DNA of 64,000 nucleotides from an uncultured Corynebacterium sp. (GTDB taxonomy: Bacteria > Actinomycetota > Actinomycetes > Mycobacteriales > Mycobacteriaceae): assembly GCF_946998835.1 (NCBI RefSeq), contig NZ_CAMQAZ010000001.1, positions 1-64,000 of the forward strand, in the 5' to 3' direction. The notes beneath the pieces are model-generated. The model searched no databases. It was not told the origin of the DNA and saw nothing but the letters and a program-made list of their open reading frames with translations. Positions within the stretch are counted from its first letter, which is position 1, and every line of letters starts with the position of its first letter. Positions 27,901 through 35,173 of this stretch are shown here, piece after piece. The position numbers and the translations under genes were made by a program.

Positions 27901-28551
27901 AGCGATGATGCGGTCACAGAGTGGACCTGGCGCACCGATGGCATCGAAGAGTGCCCTCCGGTTACCCCAGGCGACGATAAGCCGGGCACGGACAAGCCAG
28001 GTACCGACAAGCCGGGCACCGACACCCCAGGCACCGATAAGCCGGGCACGGACAAGCCAGGTACCGACAAGCCGGGCACCGACACCCCAGGCACCGATAA
28101 GCCAGGTACCGATAAGCCAGGTACCGACAAGCCAGGCACCGATAAGCCGGGCACCGACACCCCAGGCACCGATAAGCCAGGTACCGACAAGCCGGGTACC
28201 GACACCCCAGGCGGCGACAAGCCGGGCACCGATAAGCCAGGTACCGATAAGCCGGGCGACAATGACGGTAAGGGCCAGTCCTCGGCATCTCAGCCGTCTG
28301 TTGCAGGGTCATCGAACGGATCCAGCAGCAGCTCTAGCACAGGCAATGGCAGTGGGATGTCGTCCAGCAGCTCTTCGAAGTCGCAGTCCAACGCAGAATC
28401 TAACGCTAAGTCCGAATCTGCAAAGTCTTCGTACGGCAGCCTGGCCAAGACCGGTGTAACCGCCGTAGCGTCGATGCTTGGCATCGCAGCAGTGGCAGTC
28501 ATCATCGGCATCGCTTTGATGGCTATCCGCCGCAAGAACGATGACAGCTAA
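24976..28551 (+). CDS. Sortase-anchored Ig-like-repeat surface protein (LAKTG signal)
   Basis: A 1191-residue cell-wall protein. A signal peptide spans residues 1-38 (FAPQAQAQ-EQ). Residues ~60-260 form a domain resembling that of the upstream protein (NNGPSW near the start of a VTFTLQAP...FGLRGAGQ block). About six Ig-like domains follow to residue ~810, then an acidic Pro-rich stalk. A small domain lies between Cys925 and Cys993 (EYEINGKAVDAGKHEYGFNG), then nineteen 5-residue GTDKP-type repeats, a Ser-rich tract, the sorting motif LAKTG (1156-1160), a hydrophobic helix and an RRKNDD tail. The stretched architecture suggests presentation of the N-terminal part beyond the envelope. No sortase gene is in the window. 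Ligand unknown. Confidence 0.88.
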   Translation: MRFSKRIPATVLAVATASALVLAPATTGSPFAPQAQAQEQSSPASPISKTVNTGAPATTVWGGKLDTDLSNFGSVSVSYPENVEAGETFEVTIQPGALSTKREQIGRIKYDIALPANAAITSMTASDGSGFGTIGRSSTTAYTVIRVDKDGNPSASGAYARITSTNHQTVNNGPSWHNNDPKAGLSVPANTPFQLPKVTFTLQAPAETGSIVFGLRGAGQPAGPKNDTNIENTMSFAEDGTWKNDAVYVNAGAAGAELLKVNVVKSDIVSQVSLNQANLTSTTPNENSKLPVSLEARATRQKDDSPLPNDATVQFQSRTADGQWTNIGDPVTIDGNLARTTVEIDDVDGEVFFRAVVAEYTTPNGFKVLSSESDEKSVTVTAENKTTVTLGEVPESVEPGVEVPLTATYTVDGRPLPEGTTPVVVFKANGEEIGQAEVDEEGNATLNYTFDAASEAPVEITAEVAEIVDANAGNRTWPAAASGAKTINVKYNQRESTTTITSPAEGENMGTGFKDITARVDVADDRPIGDDAKVEFWVYNEDFSEGLNMGEGNNNGDGTFTISRPFAPGASRIEARFLGSATALPSTSAPVNVTADEVRITVSDKSDTTWDSATKTDVTIGDETDLKVTVTHSDSQSVNRQPVKTGQVEFYIGEEKIGEHTLSDADNGVAAIKYDFADKSGEQVVVAKYLGVNNAQNQVGIEPSESSFTFNLAKKAHDTKTAVSAEWSDETPVEGDNPADISATVTDAEGNPAPAGIKVEFFNGENTLGTATTDENGVATLSDVTLSNDDHTIKAVVEEQEVDEKLHSASEGTAKLSKREVPAEQPETPEEPDTPENPADPEAPDAPEEPGTPDNPDQPGTPEDPADPEVPQPDPNEPPVAEPENPGTPEDPTDAEEPGTSEDPTVIDIPAPTWVDPSAADPQRCGEPAFVEIPETDGVEYEINGKAVDAGKHEYGFNGPEEVKVTAKPRDGYAFSDDAVTEWTWRTDGIEECPPVTPGDDKPGTDKPGTDKPGTDTPGTDKPGTDKPGTDKPGTDTPGTDKPGTDKPGTDKPGTDKPGTDTPGTDKPGTDKPGTDTPGGDKPGTDKPGTDKPGDNDGKGQSSASQPSVAGSSNGSSSSSSTGNGSGMSSSSSSKSQSNAESNAKSESAKSSYGSLAKTGVTAVASMLGIAAVAVIIGIALMAIRRKNDDS
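27970..28254 (+). repeat. 19 x 15-bp tandem repeat encoding GTDKP/GTDTP units
   Basis: Nineteen in-frame 15-bp units encode Gly-Thr-Asp-Lys/Thr-Pro, with variants GDDKP at the start and GGDKP near the end. Higher-order 60-bp blocks (three GTDKP then GTDTP) are nearly identical at DNA level, which points to recent duplication and likely length variation between strains. Being a multiple of three, changes would keep the reading frame. Confidence 0.95.
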
Positions 28552-28571
28552 GCACAACTAGCTGGCCAGTT

Positions 28572-28618
28572 CCCCCTCCTCGCAGCGCACATCGCGTCTT
28601 GCAGGAGGGGGTTCTTCG
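28572..28618 (+). terminator. Rho-independent terminator after the surface-protein operon
   Basis: Nine-bp arms CCCCCTCCT and AGGAGGGGG flank a 22-nt loop, followed by TTCTTCGT. It starts 20 nt after the stop of the LAKTG protein. Confidence 0.8.
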
Positions 28619-28693
28619 TCTCCGGCGCAAGTCACAAAAGGCAACTAAGCTGGTGCGTATAAGTGCTTCGAAAAGTCGAATAAGGGAGCAGGA

Positions 28694-30331
28694 ATGACCG
28701 TAGATATCACCGCAACCGAACAGTGGGCTCAGCTAGCTAAGCGCGTGGACAATGTCCGCGCTACCTCGCTGCGTGAGCTCTTCGCCAATGAAGAGGGCCG
28801 CGCTGAGAAGCTGACTTTCGATGCGGGCACTCTCCACGTTGATCTCTCCAAGAACTTAATGTGCCTCGACGGTTTCGCCGAGCTGGTTGACCTCGCTCGC
28901 ACCGCTGGCATCGAGGAAGCACGCGAGAAGATGTTCCGCGGCGACAAAATTAACTCCACCGAGAACCGCTCCGTCCTGCACACCGCACTGCGCCTGCCAG
29001 CAGAGGAAAATCTGACCGTCGGCGATCAGGACGTCGCGGCTGACGTGCATGAAGTCCTCGGCCGCATGCGCGACTTCGCTCGCAGCCTGCGCAGTGGAGA
29101 CTGGCTGGGCTACACGGGCCACACCATTAAGACTGTGGTCAACATCGGCATCGGTGGCTCCGACTTGGGCCCGGCAATGGTGACCAAGGCACTGCGCACC
29201 TACGCCACCGCCGGTATTGATGCCCGCTTTGTCTCCAACGTTGACCCGTCCGACCTGCAGGCAGTTCTGGATGAGGTCGATCCAGAGTCGACGCTGTTCA
29301 TCGTCGCTTCCAAGACTTTCACCACGCAGGAGACGCTCTCCAACGCTCACGCAGCTCGCCGCTGGCTGATTCAGCAGCTGGGTAGCGAAGATGCCGTCGC
29401 CAAGCACTTCGTCGCCGTTTCCACCAATGCCGAGAAGGTCGCCGAGTTCGGCATCGACACCGAGAACATGTTTGGTTTCTGGGATTGGGTCGGTGGTCGC
29501 TACTCCGTCGACTCTGCCATCGGCCTGTCGATTATGGCCGTAGTCGGCCCAATGGACTTCATGCGCTTCCTGCAGGGCTTCCGCGCAATGGATGAGCACT
29601 TCCTCACCACCCCGTTGGAGCAGAACGTGCCGGTGCTGATGGGCATGCTGAACGTCTGGTACTCCAACTTCCTCGACGCTCAGTCGCATGCCGTGCTGCC
29701 CTACTCCGAGGACCTCTCCCGCTTCCCGGCATACCTGCAGCAGCTCACCATGGAATCGAACGGCAAGTCCGTGCGTACCGACGGCAAGAGGGTGGACTAC
29801 AACACTGGAGAAATCTTCTGGGGTGAGCCGGGAACGAACGGCCAGCACGCTTTCTTCCAGCTCCTCCACCAGGGCACCCGCCTGGTTCCGGCTGACTTCA
29901 TCGGCTTTGCTCGCCCCCGCCAGGACCTGCCGACGGCATCTGGCGAAGGTTCCATGCACGATCTGCTGATGAGTAACTTCTTCGCACAGACCAAGGTGCT
30001 GGCCTTCGGTAAAACCGCAGAGGAAATCCGCGCAGAGGGCGTTGCCGAGGAGCTCGTAGAGCACAAGGTCATGCCGGGTAACCGCCCGACCACGACCATC
30101 ATGGCCGAGGAACTGACTCCGGACGCTGTCGGTGCGCTGATTGCGCTGTACGAGCACATCACTTTCGTCGAGGGCATTGTCTGGGGCCTGAACTCCTTCG
30201 ACCAGTGGGGCGTGGAGCTGGGTAAGCAGCAGGCCGGTGACCTGCTGCCTGCGGTCACCGGTGAAGTGGCACCGGATTCGGGCGACGCCTCCACCGATGC
30301 GCTGCTGACGTGGTACCGCGACAAGCGCTAA
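28694..30331 (+). CDS. pgi: Glucose-6-phosphate isomerase
   Basis: A 545-residue phosphoglucose isomerase interconverting glucose-6-P and fructose-6-P. Family signatures are [14 protein letters not shown] (phosphate loop), [33 protein letters not shown] (PGI signature with the catalytic residues), and the C-terminal [15 protein letters not shown] with the active-site Lys. Length and full motif set indicate an intact enzyme. GGAG precedes the ATG by about 6 nt. Its own terminator follows. In mycobacteria pgi lies near the same uvrD1/chorismate mutase genes; here the surface-protein genes separate them. Confidence 0.97.
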   Translation: MTVDITATEQWAQLAKRVDNVRATSLRELFANEEGRAEKLTFDAGTLHVDLSKNLMCLDGFAELVDLARTAGIEEAREKMFRGDKINSTENRSVLHTALRLPAEENLTVGDQDVAADVHEVLGRMRDFARSLRSGDWLGYTGHTIKTVVNIGIGGSDLGPAMVTKALRTYATAGIDARFVSNVDPSDLQAVLDEVDPESTLFIVASKTFTTQETLSNAHAARRWLIQQLGSEDAVAKHFVAVSTNAEKVAEFGIDTENMFGFWDWVGGRYSVDSAIGLSIMAVVGPMDFMRFLQGFRAMDEHFLTTPLEQNVPVLMGMLNVWYSNFLDAQSHAVLPYSEDLSRFPAYLQQLTMESNGKSVRTDGKRVDYNTGEIFWGEPGTNGQHAFFQLLHQGTRLVPADFIGFARPRQDLPTASGEGSMHDLLMSNFFAQTKVLAFGKTAEEIRAEGVAEELVEHKVMPGNRPTTTIMAEELTPDAVGALIALYEHITFVEGIVWGLNSFDQWGVELGKQQAGDLLPAVTGEVAPDSGDASTDALLTWYRDKR

Positions 30332-30360
30332 CGTCTTCTGCCCAATTGGCCTAGATAGCT

Positions 30361-30417
30361 AAAAGTCCGCCCTCGGCTTGAACGGATTGAAATGATTCTC
30401 GCTGAGGGCGGACTTTT
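30361..30417. terminator. Bidirectional terminator between pgi and the YccF gene
   Basis: Fourteen-bp perfect arms AAAAGTCCGCCCTC and GAGGGCGGACTTTT end in A- and T-runs, so the hairpin can terminate both pgi and the convergent YccF-type gene. Confidence 0.9.
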
Positions 30418-30433
30418 GTTATTCGTATCAGGC

Positions 30434-30847
30434 CTAAACCTTCACCGCGTAGCCGTCAGCGCGGTAGCCCTTGACAATCTCCTTGCCGAATGGGAAGCAC
30501 GTCACCGGAATCATCTTGACGTTGGCCACCGCCAGCGGAATGCCCACAATGGTGACGGCCTGCGCGGCTGCCGTCGCGATGTGGCCGATGGCCAGCCACA
30601 GGCCAGCGATAAGGAACCAGATTACATTCATCACACCGGCGCTGACGGCACCGACCGCGCCCCGATCGGAACGCTCCACCACAGAACGCCCAAACGGCCA
30701 CAGTGCATAAGAAGCCATGCGGAACGAGGCCACGCCAGCAGGAATGGTGACAATCAAGATACAAGCAAGAATGCCGAAGAAAATGTAGCCCAGAGCAAGC
30801 CACAGGCCACCGAACAACAGCCAAATGATATTCAGCAAAGTCTTCAT
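30434..30847 (-). CDS. YccF-domain small membrane protein
   Basis: A 137-residue protein made of two similar halves, each a hydrophobic hairpin followed by a conserved cytoplasmic segment: IIWLLFGGLWLALGYIFFGI then GVASFRMASYALWPFGRSVV, and VIWFLIAGLWLAIGHI then GIPLAVANVKMIPVTCFPFGKEIV. This two-copy layout matches the YccF family, whose function is unknown. The start at MKTLLN lies 7 nt behind TACACT, so a leaderless mRNA is likely; an upstream start at 30874 would lie before this promoter. Confidence 0.8.
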   Translation of the reverse strand: MKTLLNIIWLLFGGLWLALGYIFFGILACILIVTIPAGVASFRMASYALWPFGRSVVERSDRGAVGAVSAGVMNVIWFLIAGLWLAIGHIATAAAQAVTIVGIPLAVANVKMIPVTCFPFGKEIVKGYRADGYAVKV

Positions 30848-31018
30848 GCCACCGAGTGTAGTCAGCCCGCGCAATCAGCATGTGGTGTCAACACAGCTCA
30901 ACTAATGTCCGCTCAAAGACGCGCACAAAGCACATGGGCCCACCCCGACTGCAGTGAGGATGGGGCGCGGCATCCCGTCGTAAAGCGAGGGCGAGAAAAA
31001 GCTAATAGTATTTAAGAC

Positions 31019-31774
31019 ATGTCTGCCTACATTGAAGATGATGTTCTTGCCTATCGACTTGCCGTGGGTGCCAGTGAAATTCTCAAAGGCGTCCGCAACG
31101 TAGGCCTGCTGCGTGGCCGCATTCTGGGAGATGCCGGCGACGCACTGGCGCAGGAGTGGATTGCCCGCGTGTTGGAGCAGCACCGCCCCAACGACGGGCT
31201 GCTGTCGGAAGAAGCCGCCGATAACCGCGAACGCCTGGATTCCAAGCGCGTGTGGATCATCGACCCGCTCGATGGCACTCGCGAGTTCGCTTCGGGTCGT
31301 CAGGACTGGGCAGTTCACGTCGCACTGGTAGAGGACGGCCAGCCGACGCACGCGGCTGTTGGTCTGCCGGATCTCGGCCAGGTTTTCCACACCAGCGAGG
31401 CTAAGGCCGTGCAGGGACCGCGCGCGGGCAAGATTGTTGTTTCCCGCACGCGTCCACCGGCTGTGGCGAAGTATGTCGCTGAAAAGCTGGACATAGAGCT
31501 GGTAGAGATGGGCTCCGCCGGCGCAAAGGCAATGCACGTGCTGCTCGGTGACTATGACGCGTACATCCACGACGGCGGCCAGTACGAGTGGGACTCGGCA
31601 GCGCCGGTGGGTGTTGCGAAGGCAGCAGGCCTGCACATCAGTCGCCTGGATGGTTCTGAGCCGACGTACAACAACGTCGACACGTTCCTGCCGGATATGC
31701 TGTTCTGCCGCCCCGATATGTCGGAGGAAATTCTGGCAGCAGTGAAGGAATTCAAGGATCAAGAACAGAAATAG
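31019..31774 (+). CDS. cysQ: 3'(2'),5'-bisphosphate nucleotidase CysQ
   Basis: A 251-residue inositol-monophosphatase-fold enzyme that removes the 3'-phosphate from PAP/PAPS-type nucleotides. Metal-binding motifs are LLSEEAAD, WIIDPLDGTREFASG and the C-terminal EWDSAAPVGVAKAAG. The reading DPLDGTREF with the Arg/Glu pair favours CysQ over SuhB-type inositol phosphatases. A -10 TAGTAT exactly 7 nt before the ATG indicates a leaderless transcript. thyA starts 16 nt downstream, then folA and a glutaredoxin, an order also known in other corynebacteria. Confidence 0.88.
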   Translation: MSAYIEDDVLAYRLAVGASEILKGVRNVGLLRGRILGDAGDALAQEWIARVLEQHRPNDGLLSEEAADNRERLDSKRVWIIDPLDGTREFASGRQDWAVHVALVEDGQPTHAAVGLPDLGQVFHTSEAKAVQGPRAGKIVVSRTRPPAVAKYVAEKLDIELVEMGSAGAKAMHVLLGDYDAYIHDGGQYEWDSAAPVGVAKAAGLHISRLDGSEPTYNNVDTFLPDMLFCRPDMSEEILAAVKEFKDQEQK

Positions 31775-31790
31775 GTAAGCTAGAGCGGCT

Positions 31791-32627
31791 ATGACCGACT
31801 CCACTGACACCACGACGCACGACAATCAGGGCATCAAAACTCCGTACGAGGATTTGTTGCGCGAAATCCTCGCTGACGGAGCCGCTAAATCCGACCGTAC
31901 TGGCACGGGCACTCGCTCGGTGTTCGGCCGCCAGTTGCGCTTTGATTTGAGCGAGGGCTTTCCGCTGATTACCACCAAGAAGGTCCATCTGAAGTCCATC
32001 GTGTACGAGCTGCTGTGGTTCCTGCGCGGCGATTCGAACGTCCGCTGGCTGCAGGATAACGGCGTGACTATTTGGGACGAGTGGGCAGACGACAACGGTG
32101 ACCTCGGTCCGGTCTATGGCGTGCAGTGGCGCTCCTGGCCCACTCCGGACGGGCACCACATCGACCAGATTGCGCAGGCCCTGGAGACCCTGAAGTCCAA
32201 CCCGGATAGCCGCCGAAATATCGTCAGCGCGTGGAATGTCTCTGAGATTTCCAACATGGCGCTGCCTCCATGCCATCTGCTGTTCCAGTTCTACGTCGCC
32301 GATGGCAAGCTCAGCTGTCAGCTCTACCAGCGCAGTGCGGACATGTTCTTGGGCGTGCCGTTTAACATCGCCTCCTACGCGCTGCTGACGCACATGATGG
32401 CGCAGCAAGCGGGCTTGGATGTCGGCGAGTTCATCTGGACTGGCGGCGATTGCCACATTTACGACAACCACATTGAGCAGTGCGAGCTCCAGGTTTCCCG
32501 TGAGCCGCGCCCCTACCCCACGCTGCAGCTGCGGAAGGCTGACAGCATTTTCGACTACGCTTACGACGACATCGAAGTCATCGGCTACGACCCTCATCCT
32601 CTCATTCGCGGTCAGGTGGCCGTCTAA
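31791..32627 (+). CDS. thyA: Thymidylate synthase
   Basis: A 278-residue classical ThyA making dTMP from dUMP with methylene-THF. Visible are the dUMP-binding [14 protein letters not shown], the YGVQWRSW segment, the nucleophile Cys161 in [32 protein letters not shown] and [13 protein letters not shown]. It has an N-terminal extension of ~15 residues and standard length otherwise. The dihydrofolate it produces is reduced by the folA product immediately downstream. Confidence 0.97.
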   Translation: MTDSTDTTTHDNQGIKTPYEDLLREILADGAAKSDRTGTGTRSVFGRQLRFDLSEGFPLITTKKVHLKSIVYELLWFLRGDSNVRWLQDNGVTIWDEWADDNGDLGPVYGVQWRSWPTPDGHHIDQIAQALETLKSNPDSRRNIVSAWNVSEISNMALPPCHLLFQFYVADGKLSCQLYQRSADMFLGVPFNIASYALLTHMMAQQAGLDVGEFIWTGGDCHIYDNHIEQCELQVSREPRPYPTLQLRKADSIFDYAYDDIEVIGYDPHPLIRGQVAV

Positions 32628-32650
32628 GTCAGCGAAAGGTGAGTGTCGAC

Positions 32651-33190
32651 ATGAGTGCGTCGAGTGCGTCCACTGCTTCCACCAGCTCAAGGCCAGCTTT
32701 TGTGGGGATGATTTGGGCACAGTCCCGAGCCGGCATTATCGGCGACGGCGCCACCATGCCCTGGCATTTGCCCGAAGATCTGCAGCACTTCAAAACAACC
32801 ACGATGGGTGCGCCGGTCATCATGGGGCGTCGCACGTGGGATTCGCTAAATCCCAAGTTCCGTCCGCTCCCCGGCCGTCGCAATATCGTCCTGTCGCGCT
32901 CCATGTCCGATTTCCCCGGAGCCGAATCCGCAACCAGTCTCGAAGCTGCACTCGCGGCCGTCGCTGATGAGCCCGCGGCGTGGGTTATCGGAGGCGGGCG
33001 CGTCTATCGGGACGCACTTTCGCTTGCCGACGAATGCGTGGTCACCGACATTGATACGGATGTCAGTGTTCCGGTACCTGTCATGGCCCCGGATCTCTAC
33101 GACTGGGTTCGTGTTGAGGATGGCCCGTGGCAGACATCAACGACCGGCCTGCGCTACCGCTTCTGCACGTGGCGGCGTCGCGAGGACTAG
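32651..33190 (+). CDS. folA: Dihydrofolate reductase
   Basis: A 179-residue NADPH-dependent DHFR that regenerates tetrahydrofolate after thymidylate synthesis. Motifs are VGMIWAQSRAGIIGDGATMPWHLPEDLQHFK with the catalytic acid (Glu in PEDL), PVIMGRRTWDSL, and the coenzyme-binding AWVIGGGRVYRDAL. The ATG at 32651 is preferred to the GTG at 32639, because the AGGTGA Shine-Dalgarno includes that GTG. A Ser/Thr/Ala-rich leader of ~18 residues precedes the fold. It follows thyA by 23 nt. Confidence 0.96.
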   Translation: MSASSASTASTSSRPAFVGMIWAQSRAGIIGDGATMPWHLPEDLQHFKTTTMGAPVIMGRRTWDSLNPKFRPLPGRRNIVLSRSMSDFPGAESATSLEAALAAVADEPAAWVIGGGRVYRDALSLADECVVTDIDTDVSVPVPVMAPDLYDWVRVEDGPWQTSTTGLRYRFCTWRRRED

Positions 33191-33247
33191 CTGCCCTGTA
33201 AATAGTCCCTGCCGGATTTCTGGCGAGTATCCGAGGAGGAGCTGTTG

Positions 33248-33319
33248 ATGGTGCGATATTACACAATGGAATACCGCAATGGAATATCGCCCCTGGGCTT
33301 CGCGTTGAATTGGGTATGA
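33248..33319 (+). CDS. Putative 23-codon upstream ORF overlapping the glutaredoxin start
   Basis: An ATG preceded by a strong GAGGAGGAG (GGAGG about 7 nt away) opens a 23-codon frame (MVRYYTMEYRNG...ALNWV) whose TGA overlaps the glutaredoxin ATG (ATGA). It contains an 8-bp inverted repeat GCGATATT/AATATCGC (33253-33290). When transcribed from upstream promoters it could couple translation to the next gene. The SigH-like promoter lies inside it, so stress transcripts would lack it. I know no homologue, and the peptide may be incidental. Confidence 0.4.
   Translation: MVRYYTMEYRNGISPLGFALNWV
33281..33306 (+). promoter_or_regulatory. SigH-type promoter of the glutaredoxin gene
   Basis: GGAAT (33281-33285) and GTT (33304-33306), separated by 18 nt, with TGGAATA and CGTTGAA contexts, match the actinobacterial SigH/SigR pattern GGAAT-N18/19-GTT used for thiol-stress genes. 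The expected start point falls at or just before the ATG at 33316, giving a leaderless transcript. Confidence 0.6.
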
Positions 33320-33594
33320 CTGATGTGAAGACTCCACAGACCACCGAACATGTAACCATTTACGCTGCGGCCTGGTGCCCTTTCTGCCAGAACCTGATTG
33401 CTGGCCTGAAGGAAAACGGCACTCCGTTTGAGGCCTGGGATGTCGAAAAGCACGAGGACCTGTCGAAGTGGGTTGAGTCCGTCAATGACGGTAACCGCGT
33501 TGTTCCGACCGTGCTGTACTCCGACGGTGAGCATGCCACGAACCCGTCGGTTGAGGAAGTCACTGCAAAGTACGCTGAGCTGTCTGACAAGTAA
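33316..33594 (+). CDS. Glutaredoxin-family protein (mycoredoxin-like)
   Basis: A 92-residue thioredoxin-fold protein with the dithiol motif WCPFC (Cys21, Cys24), the cis-Pro segment RVVPTVLYSDG and the helix following TNPSVEEVTAKY. In mycothiol-using actinobacteria this type of protein (Mrx1/NrdH-like) reduces mycothiol mixed disulfides or serves ribonucleotide reductase. Its position downstream of cysQ-thyA-folA agrees with my recollection of mrx1 in C. glutamicum. The ATG at 33316 is preferred over a TTG two codons earlier, because it overlaps the upstream ORF stop and lies where a SigH transcript would begin. A terminator follows. Confidence 0.85.
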   Translation: MTDVKTPQTTEHVTIYAAAWCPFCQNLIAGLKENGTPFEAWDVEKHEDLSKWVESVNDGNRVVPTVLYSDGEHATNPSVEEVTAKYAELSDK

Positions 33595-33612
33595 GAAACC
33601 AAGTAAGTAGAA

Positions 33613-33645
33613 AAGCCGAGCCCCACTTTCGGGACTCGGCTCTTT
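33613..33645. terminator. Terminator between the glutaredoxin gene and lpdA
   Basis: Arms AGCCGAGCCCC and GGGACTCGGCT pair over 11 bp with one mismatch, flanked by AAAA and TCTTTA. It serves the plus-strand cluster and probably also the convergent lpdA gene. Confidence 0.85.
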
Positions 33646-33689
33646 ATGTTCACGTGCGACCAGTCATCCCACTAGTCGTACATCCAGCA

Positions 33690-35099
33690 CTACTCCAGAT
33701 CGTCGTGTGCCATCAGCTGACGAGCGGCCTCAGTAATAGAGCCGGACAGCGACGGGTAGACGGAGAAGGAGCTGGCCAGATCATCGACCGTGAGCTGATT
33801 GGAGACACACACTGCAATCGGCAGAATCAGCTCAGAGGCGGTCGGAGCGACCACCACGCCGCCGATAATCATGCCGGAGTTCTTGCGGCAGAACAGCTTG
33901 ACGAAGCCGTGGCGCAGCGAACGCATCTTCGCACGCGGGTTACCTGCCAGCGGGAATACCTCCACGCGTGCGGAAACCTCCCCGGACTCAATCTGTGCCT
34001 GGGAGACGCCGACGGTTGCAATCTCTGGGCGGGTGAACACTGCAGAGGAGACGGTGCGCAGCCGAATCGGCGATACGCCTTCACCAAGTGCGTGGTACAT
34101 CGCAATACGGCCCTGCATAGCTGCGACAGAGGCCAGCGGAAACAGGTCGGTGCAGTCACCGGCCGCGTAGATGCCCGGTACGTTGGTGCGCGAGACACGG
34201 TCAACGTGAATGTGACCCGACGGGGTAGTTTCCACGCCGCAGGCATCCAGGCCGAGGTCAGCGGTGTTCGGAATCGAGCCGACGGTCATCAACGCGTGGG
34301 AGCCGAAGACCTCACGGCCGTCGGAAGTGACAACGCGGACGCCGCCGTCCTCAGTGCGCTCGACAAGGTCACAACGAGCGTTCTTGACCACGTCCACGCC
34401 GCGCTCCAGCAGGACCTCCTCCAGGGCATCTGCAGCGTCGGCATCCTCGTGCGGCAGAATGCGATCACGGGAAGCGACCATGGTGACCTTCACACCCAGC
34501 TCGGTGAACGAAGACACGAACTCAGCACCGGTCACGCCAGAACCGACGACGATGAGGTGCTCGGGCAGCTCCTCCAGTTCGTAGACCTGACGCCAGGTCA
34601 AAATACGCTCACCATCCGGGATAGCGCCCGGTAGAATTCGCGGGGAGGCACCGGTGGATACCAACACCAGGTCAGCTTCCAGAGTGACCTCGCCGCCCTC
34701 TAGCAGATCAACAGTGACGTAGTGAGTCACACGGCCCGGGTCGTGGTCATCGAGACGACCGCGGCCCTGCAGCATCTTGATACCTTCGCGCTCCATCTGG
34801 GCGCGAACATCGTCGGACTGCTGCTGCGCCAGACGCTTAACGCGCTCGTTGACCGCAGTGAAGTCGATCTTTCGCTGAGAGAAGTCCGGGCGCAGACCCA
34901 TCTCGTCCGCTCGGCGCATATCAGTACGAACACCGGTCGCCGCGATGAAGGCCTTAGAGGGAACGCAATCCCACAGGACGGAAGAACCGCCCATACCGGC
35001 ATCCTCAACCACAGTGACTTCAGCACCGTACTTGGCGCCAACCAAGGCTGCCTCGTAGCCGGCTGGGCCGCCGCCAATGATTACGATCCTCTGTGCCAC
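33690..35099 (-). CDS. lpdA: NAD(P)H-quinone dehydrogenase, LpdA-type flavoprotein
   Basis: A 469-residue pyridine-nucleotide disulfide reductase fold: FAD-binding RIVIIGGGPAGYEAAL, NAD-binding LIVVGSGVTGAEFVSSFTELG, the second FAD motif GIYAAGDCTDLFPLA and a C-terminal dimerisation domain. The redox-active pair (normally CxxxxC) is GSSVLWDCVPSK here, with Ser40 in place of the first Cys, so a disulfide cycle is impossible. Mycobacterial LpdA (Rv3303c) shares this loss and works as an NAD(P)H quinone reductase, not as lipoamide dehydrogenase. The next gene, an amidohydrolase, also matches the mycobacterial neighbourhood. Confidence 0.88.
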   Translation of the reverse strand: MAQRIVIIGGGPAGYEAALVGAKYGAEVTVVEDAGMGGSSVLWDCVPSKAFIAATGVRTDMRRADEMGLRPDFSQRKIDFTAVNERVKRLAQQQSDDVRAQMEREGIKMLQGRGRLDDHDPGRVTHYVTVDLLEGGEVTLEADLVLVSTGASPRILPGAIPDGERILTWRQVYELEELPEHLIVVGSGVTGAEFVSSFTELGVKVTMVASRDRILPHEDADAADALEEVLLERGVDVVKNARCDLVERTEDGGVRVVTSDGREVFGSHALMTVGSIPNTADLGLDACGVETTPSGHIHVDRVSRTNVPGIYAAGDCTDLFPLASVAAMQGRIAMYHALGEGVSPIRLRTVSSAVFTRPEIATVGVSQAQIESGEVSARVEVFPLAGNPRAKMRSLRHGFVKLFCRKNSGMIIGGVVVAPTASELILPIAVCVSNQLTVDDLASSFSVYPSLSGSITEAARQLMAHDDLE

Positions 35100-35173
35100 A
35101 AATCCTCCAAAGTTGCCGCAAATATCACAATGTAACTATCGCGGGAGGCATTTTCCCCGCTTTGCCCCATAGT

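Noticed and set aside
27891..28262. Long minus-strand ORFs full of LSVPG or YLAYRC repeats
   Set aside because: They are mirror translations of the GTDKP repeat array in the surface protein.
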